Source: Metabacillus idriensis
GTDB lineage: Bacteria > Bacillota > Bacilli > Bacillales > Bacillaceae
NCBI RefSeq assembly: GCF_009674765.1
Contig: NZ_WKKF01000003.1
Span: forward strand, 186,001 to 250,000
Length of the DNA stretch: 64,000 nucleotides
Direction of reading: 5' to 3'
Shown one piece after another: positions 34,135 through 42,232 of this stretch (position 1 is the first letter of the stretch; every line of letters begins with the position of its first letter). The notes under the pieces were generated by a model. The model was not told where the DNA came from. It saw nothing but the letters and a program-made list of their open reading frames with translations, and did not search any database. Both the position numbers and the translations under genes were made by a program.

Positions 34135-34899
34135 TCAGCTTTCCTCTACTTTTAACCTGATGTTCACAAAGTTGTATGCAGGCCATGGACCGCTGTAGTT
34201 AAAATCGACTTTATCTTTCCATTTTTCATGTGCTTCATTAACCTTCTGATCAAATAGCTCTTCAGAATCACGGTCAATTAAGAATGCTGCGTTTAAAAGC
34301 ATGGTTTCGCCAGTTGGTTCATTTGCTTTAGCGGCTTCAGCTGCTTCTTCAAGCGGTGTAAATACCTCTGCTTTTACTTCGTTCTGCAGATCAGCAAATA
34401 ATTTCTGTGCAATGCCGCCAAGCTGAATGCGTTCATAGTAACCGGCCGCTTCAGACTTGCCTTTCACAGAAGCGGATATTTTCCCAACCTCTGGATGCTC
34501 ATTTACTTTTTTCTCAAGCCAATCTTTTTTGCCGATCACTTTCAAGCCCACTTCAATCTTGCCTTTGATCGCCGGGAAAAGCTTTTCAAACTGAGGATAC
34601 AGATTTTCCAATAGAACTTTCACATCTTCTTTGGATTTAAAAACATTCCCGAAACTGATTGGAATGACTGTATCATTTTTGCTCATAATTTCGGCAACTG
34701 CATGCTGATGCATCATTAAATTTTGACGATTCGGATTATAGATTTTCATTGGAACCTCGGCCGCAACCATCGCTGCATCTTTATAGCGAATCGTAAAGGT
34801 TTCCCTCTCTTCGCCTTCGATTTCAACCGTTCCAAAATCTCCATCTTCTGTCGTTTGAATTCCGCTGAAAATATAAATACCCATTTCTTGTTCACTCAT
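34135..34899 (-). CDS. gvpF: Gas vesicle protein GvpF
   Basis: 254 residues of the GvpF/L family: MGIYIFSGIQ at the start, ISFGNVFKSKEDVKVLLENLYPQ in the middle, and FNYSGPWPAYNFVNIRL at the end. Assembly protein that contacts GvpA. ATG at 34899 follows GAGGAG; the longer frame overlaps gvpN without an RBS. Confidence 0.92.
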   Translation of the reverse strand: MSEQEMGIYIFSGIQTTEDGDFGTVEIEGEERETFTIRYKDAAMVAAEVPMKIYNPNRQNLMMHQHAVAEIMSKNDTVIPISFGNVFKSKEDVKVLLENLYPQFEKLFPAIKGKIEVGLKVIGKKDWLEKKVNEHPEVGKISASVKGKSEAAGYYERIQLGGIAQKLFADLQNEVKAEVFTPLEEAAEAAKANEPTGETMLLNAAFLIDRDSEELFDQKVNEAHEKWKDKVDFNYSGPWPAYNFVNIRLKVEES

Positions 34900-34913
34900 T
34901 ATCAAACACTCCT

Positions 34914-35837
34914 CTAATCCAAGACGTCCATTTTGCTGCATTCATCTATAATTAATTTCTCTGCATCTGCTTTAGCGTGATCCGAATCAAGACATCTGCT
35001 GATTGGATGACACAAAATATCGATGCATAAGCTTTGAAAATCCGCGTCTTCACCATCTATTGGAATATCCTGTTCTGATGCAAGCTTCGCAATCATCATT
35101 GAAGCTCTTAAACTAGGACCATTATTCTTATCGTTTGAGCAGGCTTCCCGCAAATTCGTAACGAGAGTTGTAATCGCTCTTGCTTCGTTTTCTTCTACAT
35201 CTGTTTTTTCAGCTACGATCATCGTCTCTCGTTCAACATCTTTATAATCGATGAACATTGTAATCAAGCGATCAAGCAGGGCATCCTGCGTATCGTAAAC
35301 GCCTGCATATTCAGCAGGATTGCTGGTGAAAATAACAGCGAAATCGGGATGAACCCGGACAAATGGGTCAGTTAATTTAGAGCCGTATAATGGGAGAACA
35401 CCTTCTTCTAAAATCGATAAGAATATATTATTAGTAGTAGGGCGTGATCTGGTGAACTCATCATAAATTAACGTATATCCGTTTTTAACTGCTTCAAGCA
35501 GCCGTCCGTCTTTCCACATTTCACTGACACTTTCATCTTTTTTATAAACAGATCTGACATACTGATCGACGACTTTTTTACTCGTATAGCCTGTAAAATC
35601 TCCAATTAAATCTTTATTGTTTAATTCGTGATTTCCGTGCATGAGCATGACCGGCCGTTTTCTTTTTTTGGCAAGAGCAAGCGCAAGGGAGGTTTTTCCT
35701 TCACCTGAGGGGCCTGTAAAATGAACTGAATAACCGGCTTTCAAGTATTGTAAGGAACGCTTGAGAAGATCCTTCGTCTCATCGTCCTGAATCAATGCTC
35801 TTGCATCTTTTTTCACCTTTTCTTTTAAGACCGTCAT
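34914..35837 (-). CDS. gvpN: Gas vesicle AAA+ ATPase GvpN
   Basis: 307 residues, MoxR/CbbQ-type AAA+ ATPase. Walker A GPSGEGKTSLALAL (~40), Walker B YTLIYDEFTRSRP and sensor IFTSNPAEYAGVYDTQDALLDRL. GvpN promotes vesicle growth. RBS GGAGG before ATG at 35837. Confidence 0.95.
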   Translation of the reverse strand: MTVLKEKVKKDARALIQDDETKDLLKRSLQYLKAGYSVHFTGPSGEGKTSLALALAKKRKRPVMLMHGNHELNNKDLIGDFTGYTSKKVVDQYVRSVYKKDESVSEMWKDGRLLEAVKNGYTLIYDEFTRSRPTTNNIFLSILEEGVLPLYGSKLTDPFVRVHPDFAVIFTSNPAEYAGVYDTQDALLDRLITMFIDYKDVERETMIVAEKTDVEENEARAITTLVTNLREACSNDKNNGPSLRASMMIAKLASEQDIPIDGEDADFQSLCIDILCHPISRCLDSDHAKADAEKLIIDECSKMDVLD

Positions 35838-35865
35838 CTTTTCTTGCCTCCTGCCCGCTCATCCC

Positions 35866-36129
35866 TTACTGTTCCATACCGATTGCGCTTCGGTACCGAA
35901 TGTCCAGCCTCTTAAACGAAATCACTTCTTCGTCTTTATTTAACTGGCAATCATAGGTTCCGAGCATTTCATCTTTTGCGTATTTCTTCATATATTCTTT
36001 TTCTTCGATTACTTCAACTGTAACTCTCCAGCCCTCTTCCATCGCTTCAACAGAAGTGATTTTGTGCGGCGGTGCTACATGTTCGCTGAAAAAGTCGTTT
36101 ACGTTTTTCAAAATATCTTTTATAGCCAT
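35866..36129 (-). CDS. gvpR: Gas vesicle protein GvpR (GvpO family)
   Basis: 87 residues. Contains EGWRVTVEVIEEKEYMKKYAKDEMLGTYDCQLNKDEEVISFKRLDIRYR in pieces matching the GvpO family (WxVxVEVxExxRxPxxxDxLxxYEVxLD-like). In bacillar clusters this position is called gvpR. Presumed assembly or regulatory role. Confidence 0.9.
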   Translation of the reverse strand: MAIKDILKNVNDFFSEHVAPPHKITSVEAMEEGWRVTVEVIEEKEYMKKYAKDEMLGTYDCQLNKDEEVISFKRLDIRYRSAIGMEQ

Positions 36130-36214
36130 ATTGTGTCGCCTCCGATTGTTCCTTCAGCCGTTTCAAGGTAAGAAGCAGGAGCCATTTTGTGTATGGCTCC
36201 ATGCCCTGAACATC

Positions 36215-36475
36215 TTAAATACTAAACTGTGAACTTCTTTCATTCGATTGTGCAGGGAGACCTTTTTCCTCGACTTCATCACGAAGAAGACCTACCGCTT
36301 CTGCATAACGCAACCATGTATCAACACTGGCAATAACGACACGCGCTTCAATCGTTAAAATCTCAATTCCTACAACTGAGACTCTTGCAAATGCGTCAAT
36401 TACGATCCCTTTATCTAAAATCCGGTCAATAACCTCTGCTAAACTCGAACTGTTGTTGCTCTTTTGAATCGACAT
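36215..36475 (-). CDS. gvpB: Gas vesicle major shell protein GvpB
   Basis: 86 residues, GvpA family. Core [54 protein letters not shown] is almost identical to that of GvpA at 37517, differing mainly in the C-terminal tail. GvpA-type proteins form the ribbed shell. In P. megaterium GvpB is the main structural protein. RBS GAGGAGAAAA upstream. Confidence 0.96.
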   Translation of the reverse strand: MSIQKSNNSSSLAEVIDRILDKGIVIDAFARVSVVGIEILTIEARVVIASVDTWLRYAEAVGLLRDEVEEKGLPAQSNERSSQFSI

Positions 36476-36494
36476 TTCTTTTTTCTCCTCTCAG

Positions 36495-36962
36495 TTAAGA
36501 TCCAATGGTTTTAATATCTGTTGAAGATTTAATGTCATTGGAACTTTTGATCTTCGTAGAGCTTTTTATATCTGTGGAGCTTTTAATCTGATTGACGCCT
36601 TTGATGCCTTTATAGCCTTTAACTTTTTTCTTATCGTCTTTAGAAGAAATCTTCTCTTGAAAATCTTCTCCTGCTTCTTTCACATTGCCAAGCTTATCCC
36701 TTACAGACAGCAGGACATCCTGCACTTTCTCTTTTGCTTCTTCCGCTTTGCCATGGACTTTATCTGCGTTCTCGTCTTTAGCATGGCCGAGCTTTTCAGC
36801 AGCTGCATTTGCTTTCTCCTGCAGCTTTTCTTCTGTTTTCTCGACGAATTTTTCCTTCGCCTTTTCTTTTACCTTATCCTCAACCTTTTCTTTAATAGGT
36901 TCAGGCGTATGTTTTATGATTTCTTTACCGGCTTTTAAAGCGGCTTTTTTCATTTTATCCAT
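36495..36962 (-). CDS. gvpQ: Gas vesicle protein GvpQ
   Basis: 155 residues, very Lys/Glu-rich and helical (KEKVEDKVKEKAKEKFVEKTEEKLQEK in pieces). The C terminus has an unusual run of near-identical six-residue units, IKSSTD / IKSSTK / IKSSND / IKSSTD. Position and composition match P. megaterium GvpQ, an accessory protein of unknown function. Confidence 0.88.
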   Translation of the reverse strand: MDKMKKAALKAGKEIIKHTPEPIKEKVEDKVKEKAKEKFVEKTEEKLQEKANAAAEKLGHAKDENADKVHGKAEEAKEKVQDVLLSVRDKLGNVKEAGEDFQEKISSKDDKKKVKGYKGIKGVNQIKSSTDIKSSTKIKSSNDIKSSTDIKTIGS

Positions 36963-36990
36963 CTAATCACCCCTTCCAGGGCAGATCACT

Positions 36991-37476
36991 TTATTTCTTT
37001 GCTTCAATTAGCTGATTCAGCATTTCTTCAATCCGCTGAAGCTGGTCATTCATGTTTTTGTTTTCTTCTTTCAGCTCATCATACTGTGAAGAGTCTAATT
37101 CCTTTTCTTCACTTTTTTCATTTTCCGGAGCAGCTTCTTTTTTCTTTTTCGGAGCAAGCAGGCTGCTTAAGTTTCCTTTATCAAGATAGCCTGTTGCTGT
37201 CTGTCTGAGTGCAACCATTGCCTGCTCAGTAATGATTTCCTGTGCCGTTCTTCTTAATTCCTTCCCGGCAACTCTTACTACTTCTGATTGACCAAGACTG
37301 TTAAACACTTTTTTGCTTGTCTCAGGACTTGAAAGCAATCCGATACCGGCTCCAACGACTCCGCCTAAAATGGCATAATTTAAAGAGTTATGCTGCTTCT
37401 CATCTTGATTCTGTTCTTCCTGCTGATTCGATTCTTCCTGATTTTCCATTTTTTCTTTCTTATCTTTGCTCGCCAT
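36991..37476 (-). CDS. gvpP: Gas vesicle protein GvpP
   Basis: 161 residues. Polar Gln/Glu-rich N terminus, a hydrophobic YtxH-like segment SLNYAILGGVVGAGIGLLSSPETSKKVF, and a C-terminal coiled coil (YDELKEENKNMNDQLQRIEEMLNQL). Position between gvpA and gvpQ matches P. megaterium GvpP, an accessory protein. Confidence 0.87.
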   Translation of the reverse strand: MASKDKKEKMENQEESNQQEEQNQDEKQHNSLNYAILGGVVGAGIGLLSSPETSKKVFNSLGQSEVVRVAGKELRRTAQEIITEQAMVALRQTATGYLDKGNLSSLLAPKKKKEAAPENEKSEEKELDSSQYDELKEENKNMNDQLQRIEEMLNQLIEAKK

Positions 37477-37516
37477 GATTTGTCCCCATTTCTATATATA
37501 GTAGTGATTCATTTAT

Positions 37517-37783
37517 TTAAAAGTTAAAAGCTGATTGTGTGTCCCGTTCATTCTTTTGACGATTTGCAAGACCTTCCTCCTGCACCTCATCACGCAGCAA
37601 TCCGACAGCCTCTGCATATCGCAGCCATGTGTCGACGCTGGCAATCACAACCCGTGCTTCAATCGTTAAAATTTCAATTCCTACAAGCGACACTCTGGCA
37701 AATGCATCAATTACAATTCCTTTATCAAGAATCCGGTCAATAACTTCCGCTAAACTCGAACTGTCATTACTTTTTTGAATACT
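37517..37783 (-). CDS. gvpA: Gas vesicle structural protein GvpA
   Basis: 88 residues starting [20 protein letters not shown], with the GvpA core ([23 protein letters not shown]) nearly identical to GvpB. First gene of the operon. ATG at 37783 follows AAAGGAG; the frame upstream to 37828 has no RBS. Together GvpA and GvpB supply the shell; the other twelve genes supply minor shell proteins and assembly factors. Confidence 0.95.
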   Translation of the reverse strand, partial: SIQKSNDSSSLAEVIDRILDKGIVIDAFARVSLVGIEILTIEARVVIASVDTWLRYAEAVGLLRDEVQEEGLANRQKNERDTQSAFNF

Positions 37784-37850
37784 CATTTCTTTATTAGCTC
37801 CTTTCATTGACGATGTAAATTTGGGCAAGCCCTAATCGCTTTGTTACTTG

Positions 37851-37880
37851 GGATATACCTTTTAAAACACGGGTTAAAAC
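37851..37880 (-). promoter_or_regulatory. Candidate sigma-B-like promoter of gvpA
   Basis: GTTTTAA (37874-37880) and GGTATA (within 37851-37859) are ~14-15 bp apart, loosely like the sigma-B consensus GTTTAA-N12-14-GGGWAW. Weak match, proposed because it is the best box pair upstream of gvpA. Confidence 0.3.
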
Positions 37881-37883
37881 ATG

Positions 37884-38073
37884 GGCTGGATAATAGATGA
37901 AATTGCTTTCCATCATTCTCCATTATTTCCGCATCACATTTCGGAATCTTCTTCATAAAATCCTGAAATGGCGGGATTTTCAGAAGATTTCAAAGAGATT
38001 TAAGACAAAAAAGTCAATTTTGTTACAAGGTGATTACAAAGTGATCCAGAGGGGATTTTTGTTCGTTTTGGGG
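37884..38073. other. Gas vesicle leader region without visible genes
   Basis: No reading frame with an RBS was found on either strand. The stretch between the terminator at 38074-38104 and gvpA is long enough for promoter and regulator sites of the operon. Confidence 0.4.
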
Positions 38074-38104
38074 ATAAAAAAACCGTATTCGGTTGGAATA
38101 CGGG
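38074..38104 (-). terminator. Second terminator insulating the gas vesicle operon
   Basis: Stem CCGTATTC / GAATACGG, loop GGTTG, with a seven-T run on the minus strand. It stands ~110 bp beyond the terminator of the T7SS locus, so a short transcript could lie between the two (nothing recognisable there). Confidence 0.85.
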
Positions 38105-38212
38105 GAGTCCAGAAAGTCTGTTATCACAAAAATTGTTTTTTTCGATTATAAATGTTGTCCGTTCCTTCCGCTGCAACCTACTACAAAGTTTACGAAAAGA
38201 TCCTACAGAAAA

Positions 38213-38251
38213 AAGCAGGCAGGAAATAACATTTGTTTTTCCTGCCTGCTT
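38213..38251 (-). terminator. Terminator of the yfj-like T7SS locus
   Basis: 14-bp stem AAGCAGGCAGGAAA / TTTCCTGCCTGCTT with a T run on the minus strand, just beyond the broken membrane-protein gene. Confidence 0.95.
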
Positions 38252-38273
38252 CATTTTAGTCTGCGTTACAAAG

Positions 38274-38825
38274 ACTAAACGTTTGTTTTCCGCTCATGTT
38301 TTGCATCCTCAAACAATTCACTTAAGTTCACGTGGCGGTCCCAGACTTCCTTTGCATCTTCTCTCATATTCGGGTAAACAAATTGATCTACCAAAATGGC
38401 AAAGTCTGTGTCGTCAATTAAGTTGTAAGTCCGGATTTTGCTTACCTCACCCTGAAACGTTTCGATGAGATATCATTTATCAGGTTAAGCGGATTTCTTA
38501 CAATAAGGATGCTCCGTATATTTGAAAAGGGAATTTTGTTTTTCTTTGTCATAATGAAGCCGCTTGAGCCTTCTGTCAGAACAAGCAGCGTTTTTCCCGG
38601 TACAAACCCCGGAAGTGACCATAGTGTAAGATATAGAAAGATTGGAAAAAGCAAAAAGCCTCCTCCAAGGTAAAAAAACGAGTACTTTGAATCTAATTTA
38701 AAACCATTTATGATGAGAAAGAAACAAGCTGCAAGCCCACCAAAGGTAGCAAGAAGCATCCATACATACATAAACTTGGAGCCTTTTATTTTGACGCTGT
38801 TGTTTTCTTTTTGCAGGTTTAGCAA
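38274..38825 (-). pseudogene. Frameshifted paralogue of the two-helix YfjD-like protein
   Basis: Paralogous to the protein at 39025: shares KIKGSKF, two TM helices, FFLGGGF..FPIFLYLTLWSLPGFVPGK and NIRSILIVRNPLNL. The frame shifts near 38460. In the next frame the homologous end continues (LIETFQGEVSKI ... VWDRHVNLSELFEDAKHERKTNV) to a stop at 38274. One missing base explains it. Start is probably TTG at 38825 behind GGGAG. Either a recent pseudogene or a sequencing error. Confidence 0.8.
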
Positions 38826-38948
38826 AAAGAATCACACTCCCTGCTAAGTAAAGTGATATTTCTATGTAATGAAGGAAGTTCCAGCTAAGAACCTCTCCTC
38901 TTTGTTCTATTATGAAGAATTAAGTTCTTAATTGGCTGTCATTATTAA

Positions 38949-38982
38949 ATAATTGGCCAGCTGTTATACTGGCCAATTATTT
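38949..38982 (-). terminator. Hairpin between the two YfjD-like genes
   Basis: 10-bp stem AATTGGCCAG / CTGGCCAATT with flanking A/T. The T tract is imperfect, so partial termination is likely. Confidence 0.65.
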
Positions 38983-39024
38983 TGCTTATTATTATTTTTC
39001 TATAAGGCAATTGATACACACTCA

Positions 39025-39582
39025 TTAACCCTTAATACCGGTTTCTCTCTCATACTGTACTTCCTTATATAACTTTTCTAGGTTTACTTTGCGGTCCCAT
39101 ACCGCCTTTGCCTCACTAGTCATATGGGGGAAAATATATTTATCTACAATGACAGCATAATCGACTTCATCAACCAAATCATAAGTAGGTATTTTATATA
39201 CTTTTCGATCAAAGGTTTCAATAACGATGCTGTTGACTAAATTAAGAGAATTACGCACTAAATTAATTTGCTGGATATTTTGAAACGAAACGTTTCCTTT
39301 TTTGGTAACTAAATAGCCATTTTCACCTTGGACTAGCGAAATGAGCACTTTACCAGGAATGAGACCAGGAAGAAACCATAGAAACAAATAGAGAAAGATA
39401 GGAAAAAAGATAAAACCTCCGCCTACCCACAATATTGAGAAAGTGGAATTGAATTTCAAACCTTCTATGATTAAATAGCCTGTTCCAAGTAAACCGCCAA
39501 GTATAAAAGCAGCCAAAATTCCATAATAGAATTTACTTCCCTTTATTTTGATCGTATTACCTGATGTTGTTAGATTTATCAA
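39025..39582 (-). CDS. YfjD-like two-helix membrane protein, immunity candidate
   Basis: 185 residues. Two adjacent TM helices (GILAAFILGGLLGTGYLII; ILWVGGGFIFFPIFLYLFLWFLPG), then a cytoplasmic domain ending in DRKVNLEKLYKEVQYERETG. By size, topology and gene order it resembles B. subtilis YfjD (from memory). Membrane location is what one expects of an immunity protein against a membrane-targeting effector such as the glycine-zipper protein encoded upstream. That function is inferred. Confidence 0.65.
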   Translation of the reverse strand: MINLTTSGNTIKIKGSKFYYGILAAFILGGLLGTGYLIIEGLKFNSTFSILWVGGGFIFFPIFLYLFLWFLPGLIPGKVLISLVQGENGYLVTKKGNVSFQNIQQINLVRNSLNLVNSIVIETFDRKVYKIPTYDLVDEVDYAVIVDKYIFPHMTSEAKAVWDRKVNLEKLYKEVQYERETGIKG

Positions 39583-39602
39583 ATCTTCTTCCTCCTTTTA
39601 AC

Positions 39603-40418
39603 TTAAAAGCTGCTGGCCCTTAATTTAAATATAGAGGACGGTACGAAACTTTCCAAGAAATCTTTGCTTGCACTCTCTAAATTAAATTGATTTTCCGGAT
39701 TTTTTGAAATTAGCCAATCTGTTTCCTTACCAGGAATGACAAAACATAAGTCTGCAACGCTCGGATTGTTATTATTATCGTAGGTTAGAAGGAGCATGCT
39801 GTCCAATCTTGCTTTTCGGCTGAACATATCATTGATAAAATCAGTAAATAAATCAGCATCGACAGGTTGAATCTGTGAAATCCATTTATCAGTACGATCA
39901 CTGGATAAAAGGGTCGTTTGACTAACTTCTTCTAAAAGCTGTTCAAAATTCTCGTTTGTTAAAGTAGTAATGATTTTTCTGTCTTTAGGAAGAGTTTTAT
40001 GAGAGAATCTGCTGGTGATCAGCTGATTAGCCTCTTTTTCACTTAGCTTGTTAATAGTATGAATCTGCTGATCGTACAGCACTTCATGTGCAAATACTTT
40101 CCCATTATGAATATGAATGGATAATGCCTCTTCCTTCGACAAATCGGGCGAAAACTTGGAAAATTGAATAGTGCATTCTGCATGACTTAAAATCTGAATG
40201 TAACCAGTGTATTCATCTTTTAGTTTATAATGGCCGTTTACTTCTTTTATCATATCCTTCGCCATCAATGATCTAGATGCAATTTCTAGCATCATTTGAA
40301 GTTCACTGTCATTTATATCTGAAAAGAAAGCCTCTTTTAATGAGATTCCTTGCTCATAAAGCCCTTCACTATAAAATGAGAAAATCAATTCCTCTATACT
40401 AAGTTTAATAGTATTCAT
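39603..40418 (-). CDS. YfjC-like protein of a T7SS effector locus
   Basis: 271 residues, soluble, no signal peptide or TM segments. Mixed alpha/beta composition (SIEELIFSFYSEGLYEQGIS ... VADLCFVIPGKETDWLISK). I do not recognise a domain. By position it corresponds to YfjC in B. subtilis and, with its size, could be an EspG-like secretion chaperone or an immunity factor; neither is shown. RBS GGAGG before ATG. Confidence 0.6.
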   Translation of the reverse strand: MNTIKLSIEELIFSFYSEGLYEQGISLKEAFFSDINDSELQMMLEIASRSLMAKDMIKEVNGHYKLKDEYTGYIQILSHAECTIQFSKFSPDLSKEEALSIHIHNGKVFAHEVLYDQQIHTINKLSEKEANQLITSRFSHKTLPKDRKIITTLTNENFEQLLEEVSQTTLLSSDRTDKWISQIQPVDADLFTDFINDMFSRKARLDSMLLLTYDNNNNPSVADLCFVIPGKETDWLISKNPENQFNLESASKDFLESFVPSSIFKLRASSF

Positions 40419-40430
40419 ATTTCCTCCTCC

Positions 40431-41678
40431 TTATCCAAACGAAAATTTGCCTTTAACAAAGTTCGCAGCTCCCCCCAAAAGCGATTTAGCTGTATCTTTT
40501 GCTTTTGAGAATCCTTCGCCAATTTCTTTTGCTTTTCCAATTGGATCTCCTAATGTTTCCTTGATTTGCTTATTCGCATATTCAACCCCAGTATTGAATA
40601 CATCTACTGCTTTCCCTGCTTTCTCAAATCCAGATTTCAATCCCGAAACAACTGTATGAATAGGTTCTTTAAAAGCAATTGCTGCTTTTTCCGCATAAGG
40701 AGCAGTAAACTTTGCTACTTTTTCGCCTATTACTCCGCCAATAAATGATCCGGCAGCAGAGCCAACTACAGTGCCAACTGGACCAACTAAGCTTCCTAAA
40801 GCTCCTCCTACTACAGCACCGGCGATCGACGCTCCCCCAATTACGAAAGTATCATTTACTGCAGTACCAACAGCTTTTGCATTTTCACGCTTTAAAACCT
40901 CAGGATTATTACCATATTTAGCATAGTTTTCAGATATCTTTAAACCCATGCCTACCCCTGAGGCACCTGCTGTAACAGCAAATGTTATTGGCCCGTTGAC
41001 TTTTGCAAATTTCCAAGCAGACTTCCCAAATGATTTTAATGTATCTGTGTCTACACTGCTATTTTTAATTTTTCTGTAAAGAGACCTGGAGTCATTTGTA
41101 AAATCGACAGCTTCGCCAGGCAAATATTTAGCATATTTTTTATGAAGTAAATCAGCAAAAGAATAACCGTTGTATTTTTTTGATATAAAACTAAAACGAA
41201 GGTAACCTCTAGCTATTTTTTTGAACTTTGAATTATCAATGACATCTGACAAAGCGTTTAAGACTCCCATATGTCGAAAAGAGTATACATCGTCTGCATT
41301 CTTCATAAATTTAGTCAGGCCTATACCGTAATATGCAGCCTGTCTCGCAGAAAGTGCACCAAGAGCTGTTATTGCACCGTAGTTTTCATGAAGTTTATAT
41401 AACTTTCCTATTAAATTATCAGCTTCTGCAAATTTATTTGCACTTGACCGAATGTCAAATTCAAGATTGCTAAGATAATCAACTAGAGCATTTCCCGTTG
41501 ACCATGTATCGCCAACTTGATAAAAGCAATGCTGGTATTCAGCCGGAGCACTCATGATAAGATTAGCAAGTTCCAAATGAAGCTGTTTGTATTCAGCTTC
41601 AATTTCAGAAAGTTTGGCTACAAATGAATTTGCAAGTTCATCTAACTTATCCGGGTTAACCGATATTTGATTAGACAT
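40431..41678 (-). CDS. Glycine-zipper T7SS effector (YfjB-like)
   Basis: 415 residues. The N-terminal ~105 residues are a WXG/LXG-like helical module (DTWSTGNALVDYLSNLEFDIR). A helical middle follows, then a glycine-zipper block at ~285-325 (GGASIAGAVVGGALGSLVG, then GTVVGSAAGSFIGGVIGEKV). The tail is charged. Glycine zippers insert in membranes; the streptococcal LXG toxin TelE uses one to depolarise cells. Predicted a secreted membrane-active toxin; function inferred. RBS GGGAG before ATG; three short peptide genes lie directly upstream. Confidence 0.75.
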   Translation of the reverse strand: MSNQISVNPDKLDELANSFVAKLSEIEAEYKQLHLELANLIMSAPAEYQHCFYQVGDTWSTGNALVDYLSNLEFDIRSSANKFAEADNLIGKLYKLHENYGAITALGALSARQAAYYGIGLTKFMKNADDVYSFRHMGVLNALSDVIDNSKFKKIARGYLRFSFISKKYNGYSFADLLHKKYAKYLPGEAVDFTNDSRSLYRKIKNSSVDTDTLKSFGKSAWKFAKVNGPITFAVTAGASGVGMGLKISENYAKYGNNPEVLKRENAKAVGTAVNDTFVIGGASIAGAVVGGALGSLVGPVGTVVGSAAGSFIGGVIGEKVAKFTAPYAEKAAIAFKEPIHTVVSGLKSGFEKAGKAVDVFNTGVEYANKQIKETLGDPIGKAKEIGEGFSKAKDTAKSLLGGAANFVKGKFSFG

Positions 41679-41716
41679 AGAGTTTCAACTCCCAACTACC
41701 TTGTTTTTCAGATAAA

Positions 41717-41865
41717 TTATATAAGATAAAAAAATTGATAACCTAATATGGCAACCTGTAAAGGAATAATAAAAAAATCTATACATCCTGGCAACATACA
41801 GCCGCCCCTTGCAGCATCGGCAGCTTCTTCTTTACTTCTTATCTTGTTCTACCGTTATTGCTCAT
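41717..41865 (-). pseudogene. Cys-x3-Cys hydrophobic peptide gene 3 (frameshifted)
   Basis: RBS GAGGTG and ATG at 41865 open MSNNGRTR, then the frame is broken by one base. The next frame gives KEEAADAARGGCMLPGC and IDFFIIPLQVAILGYQFFYLI, clearly homologous to the two neighbouring peptides. The span of 149 bases is one short of 50 codons. Either a pseudogene, a programmed shift or a sequencing error. Confidence 0.6.
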
Positions 41866-41908
41866 TCCGCACCTCAGCATATTTCTATTATCCTAAATTA
41901 AAACATCA

Positions 41909-42034
41909 TTAAATAAATTGATTGAAATAATATCCTAATATTCCCATCTGTAAAGGTAATAAAAATATATCAAGACAACTTGGTAAACAACCATCATTAC
42001 CCGGTACAAATCGATTACTCAGAAAGCACCTCAA
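41909..42034 (-). CDS. Cys-x3-Cys hydrophobic peptide gene 2
   Basis: About 37-41 residues ending NDGCLPSCLDIFLLPLQMGI + LGYYFNQFI. There is no ATG. Alignment with gene 3 places the start at CTG 42022, four bases after GAGGTG, while a TTG at 42034 would add four residues. Homologous to peptide 1 in the block GCxPxCxDxFxxPxQ. Confidence 0.5.
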   Translation of the reverse strand: MRCFLSNRFVPGNDGCLPSCLDIFLLPLQMGILGYYFNQFI

Positions 42035-42047
42035 TACTGAAATTCAT

Positions 42048-42215
42048 TTAAACAATTTGTATCAACTGATAGGCAACAATGCCAATCTGTATGGGAATAA
42101 TAAAAAAGTCAACGCATCCAGGAACACAGCCGTCATTCATTCCTTGGCGTTCGTCTACCTTTTTCTTTTTCTTTTTCCGATTAAAATTCGGATCATGGTC
42201 ATAACGATGGTTCAT
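42048..42215 (-). CDS. Cys-x3-Cys hydrophobic peptide gene 1
   Basis: 55 residues: basic N terminus (MNHRYDHDPNFNRKKKKKKV), then NDGCVPGCVDFFIIPIQIGI and a hydrophobic end. A purine-rich GGAAGG lies 12 bases before ATG. It sits between the WXG-like partner gene (17 bp upstream) and two tandem homologues. One membrane-spanning or membrane-associated segment is likely. Family not recognised. Confidence 0.7.
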   Translation of the reverse strand: MNHRYDHDPNFNRKKKKKKVDERQGMNDGCVPGCVDFFIIPIQIGIVAYQLIQIV

Positions 42216-42232
42216 GCTGCATCCCAACCTTC

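Noticed and set aside
38000-38254. 84-codon minus frame between the yfj-like and gas vesicle loci
   Set aside because: Runs through two terminators and has no RBS.
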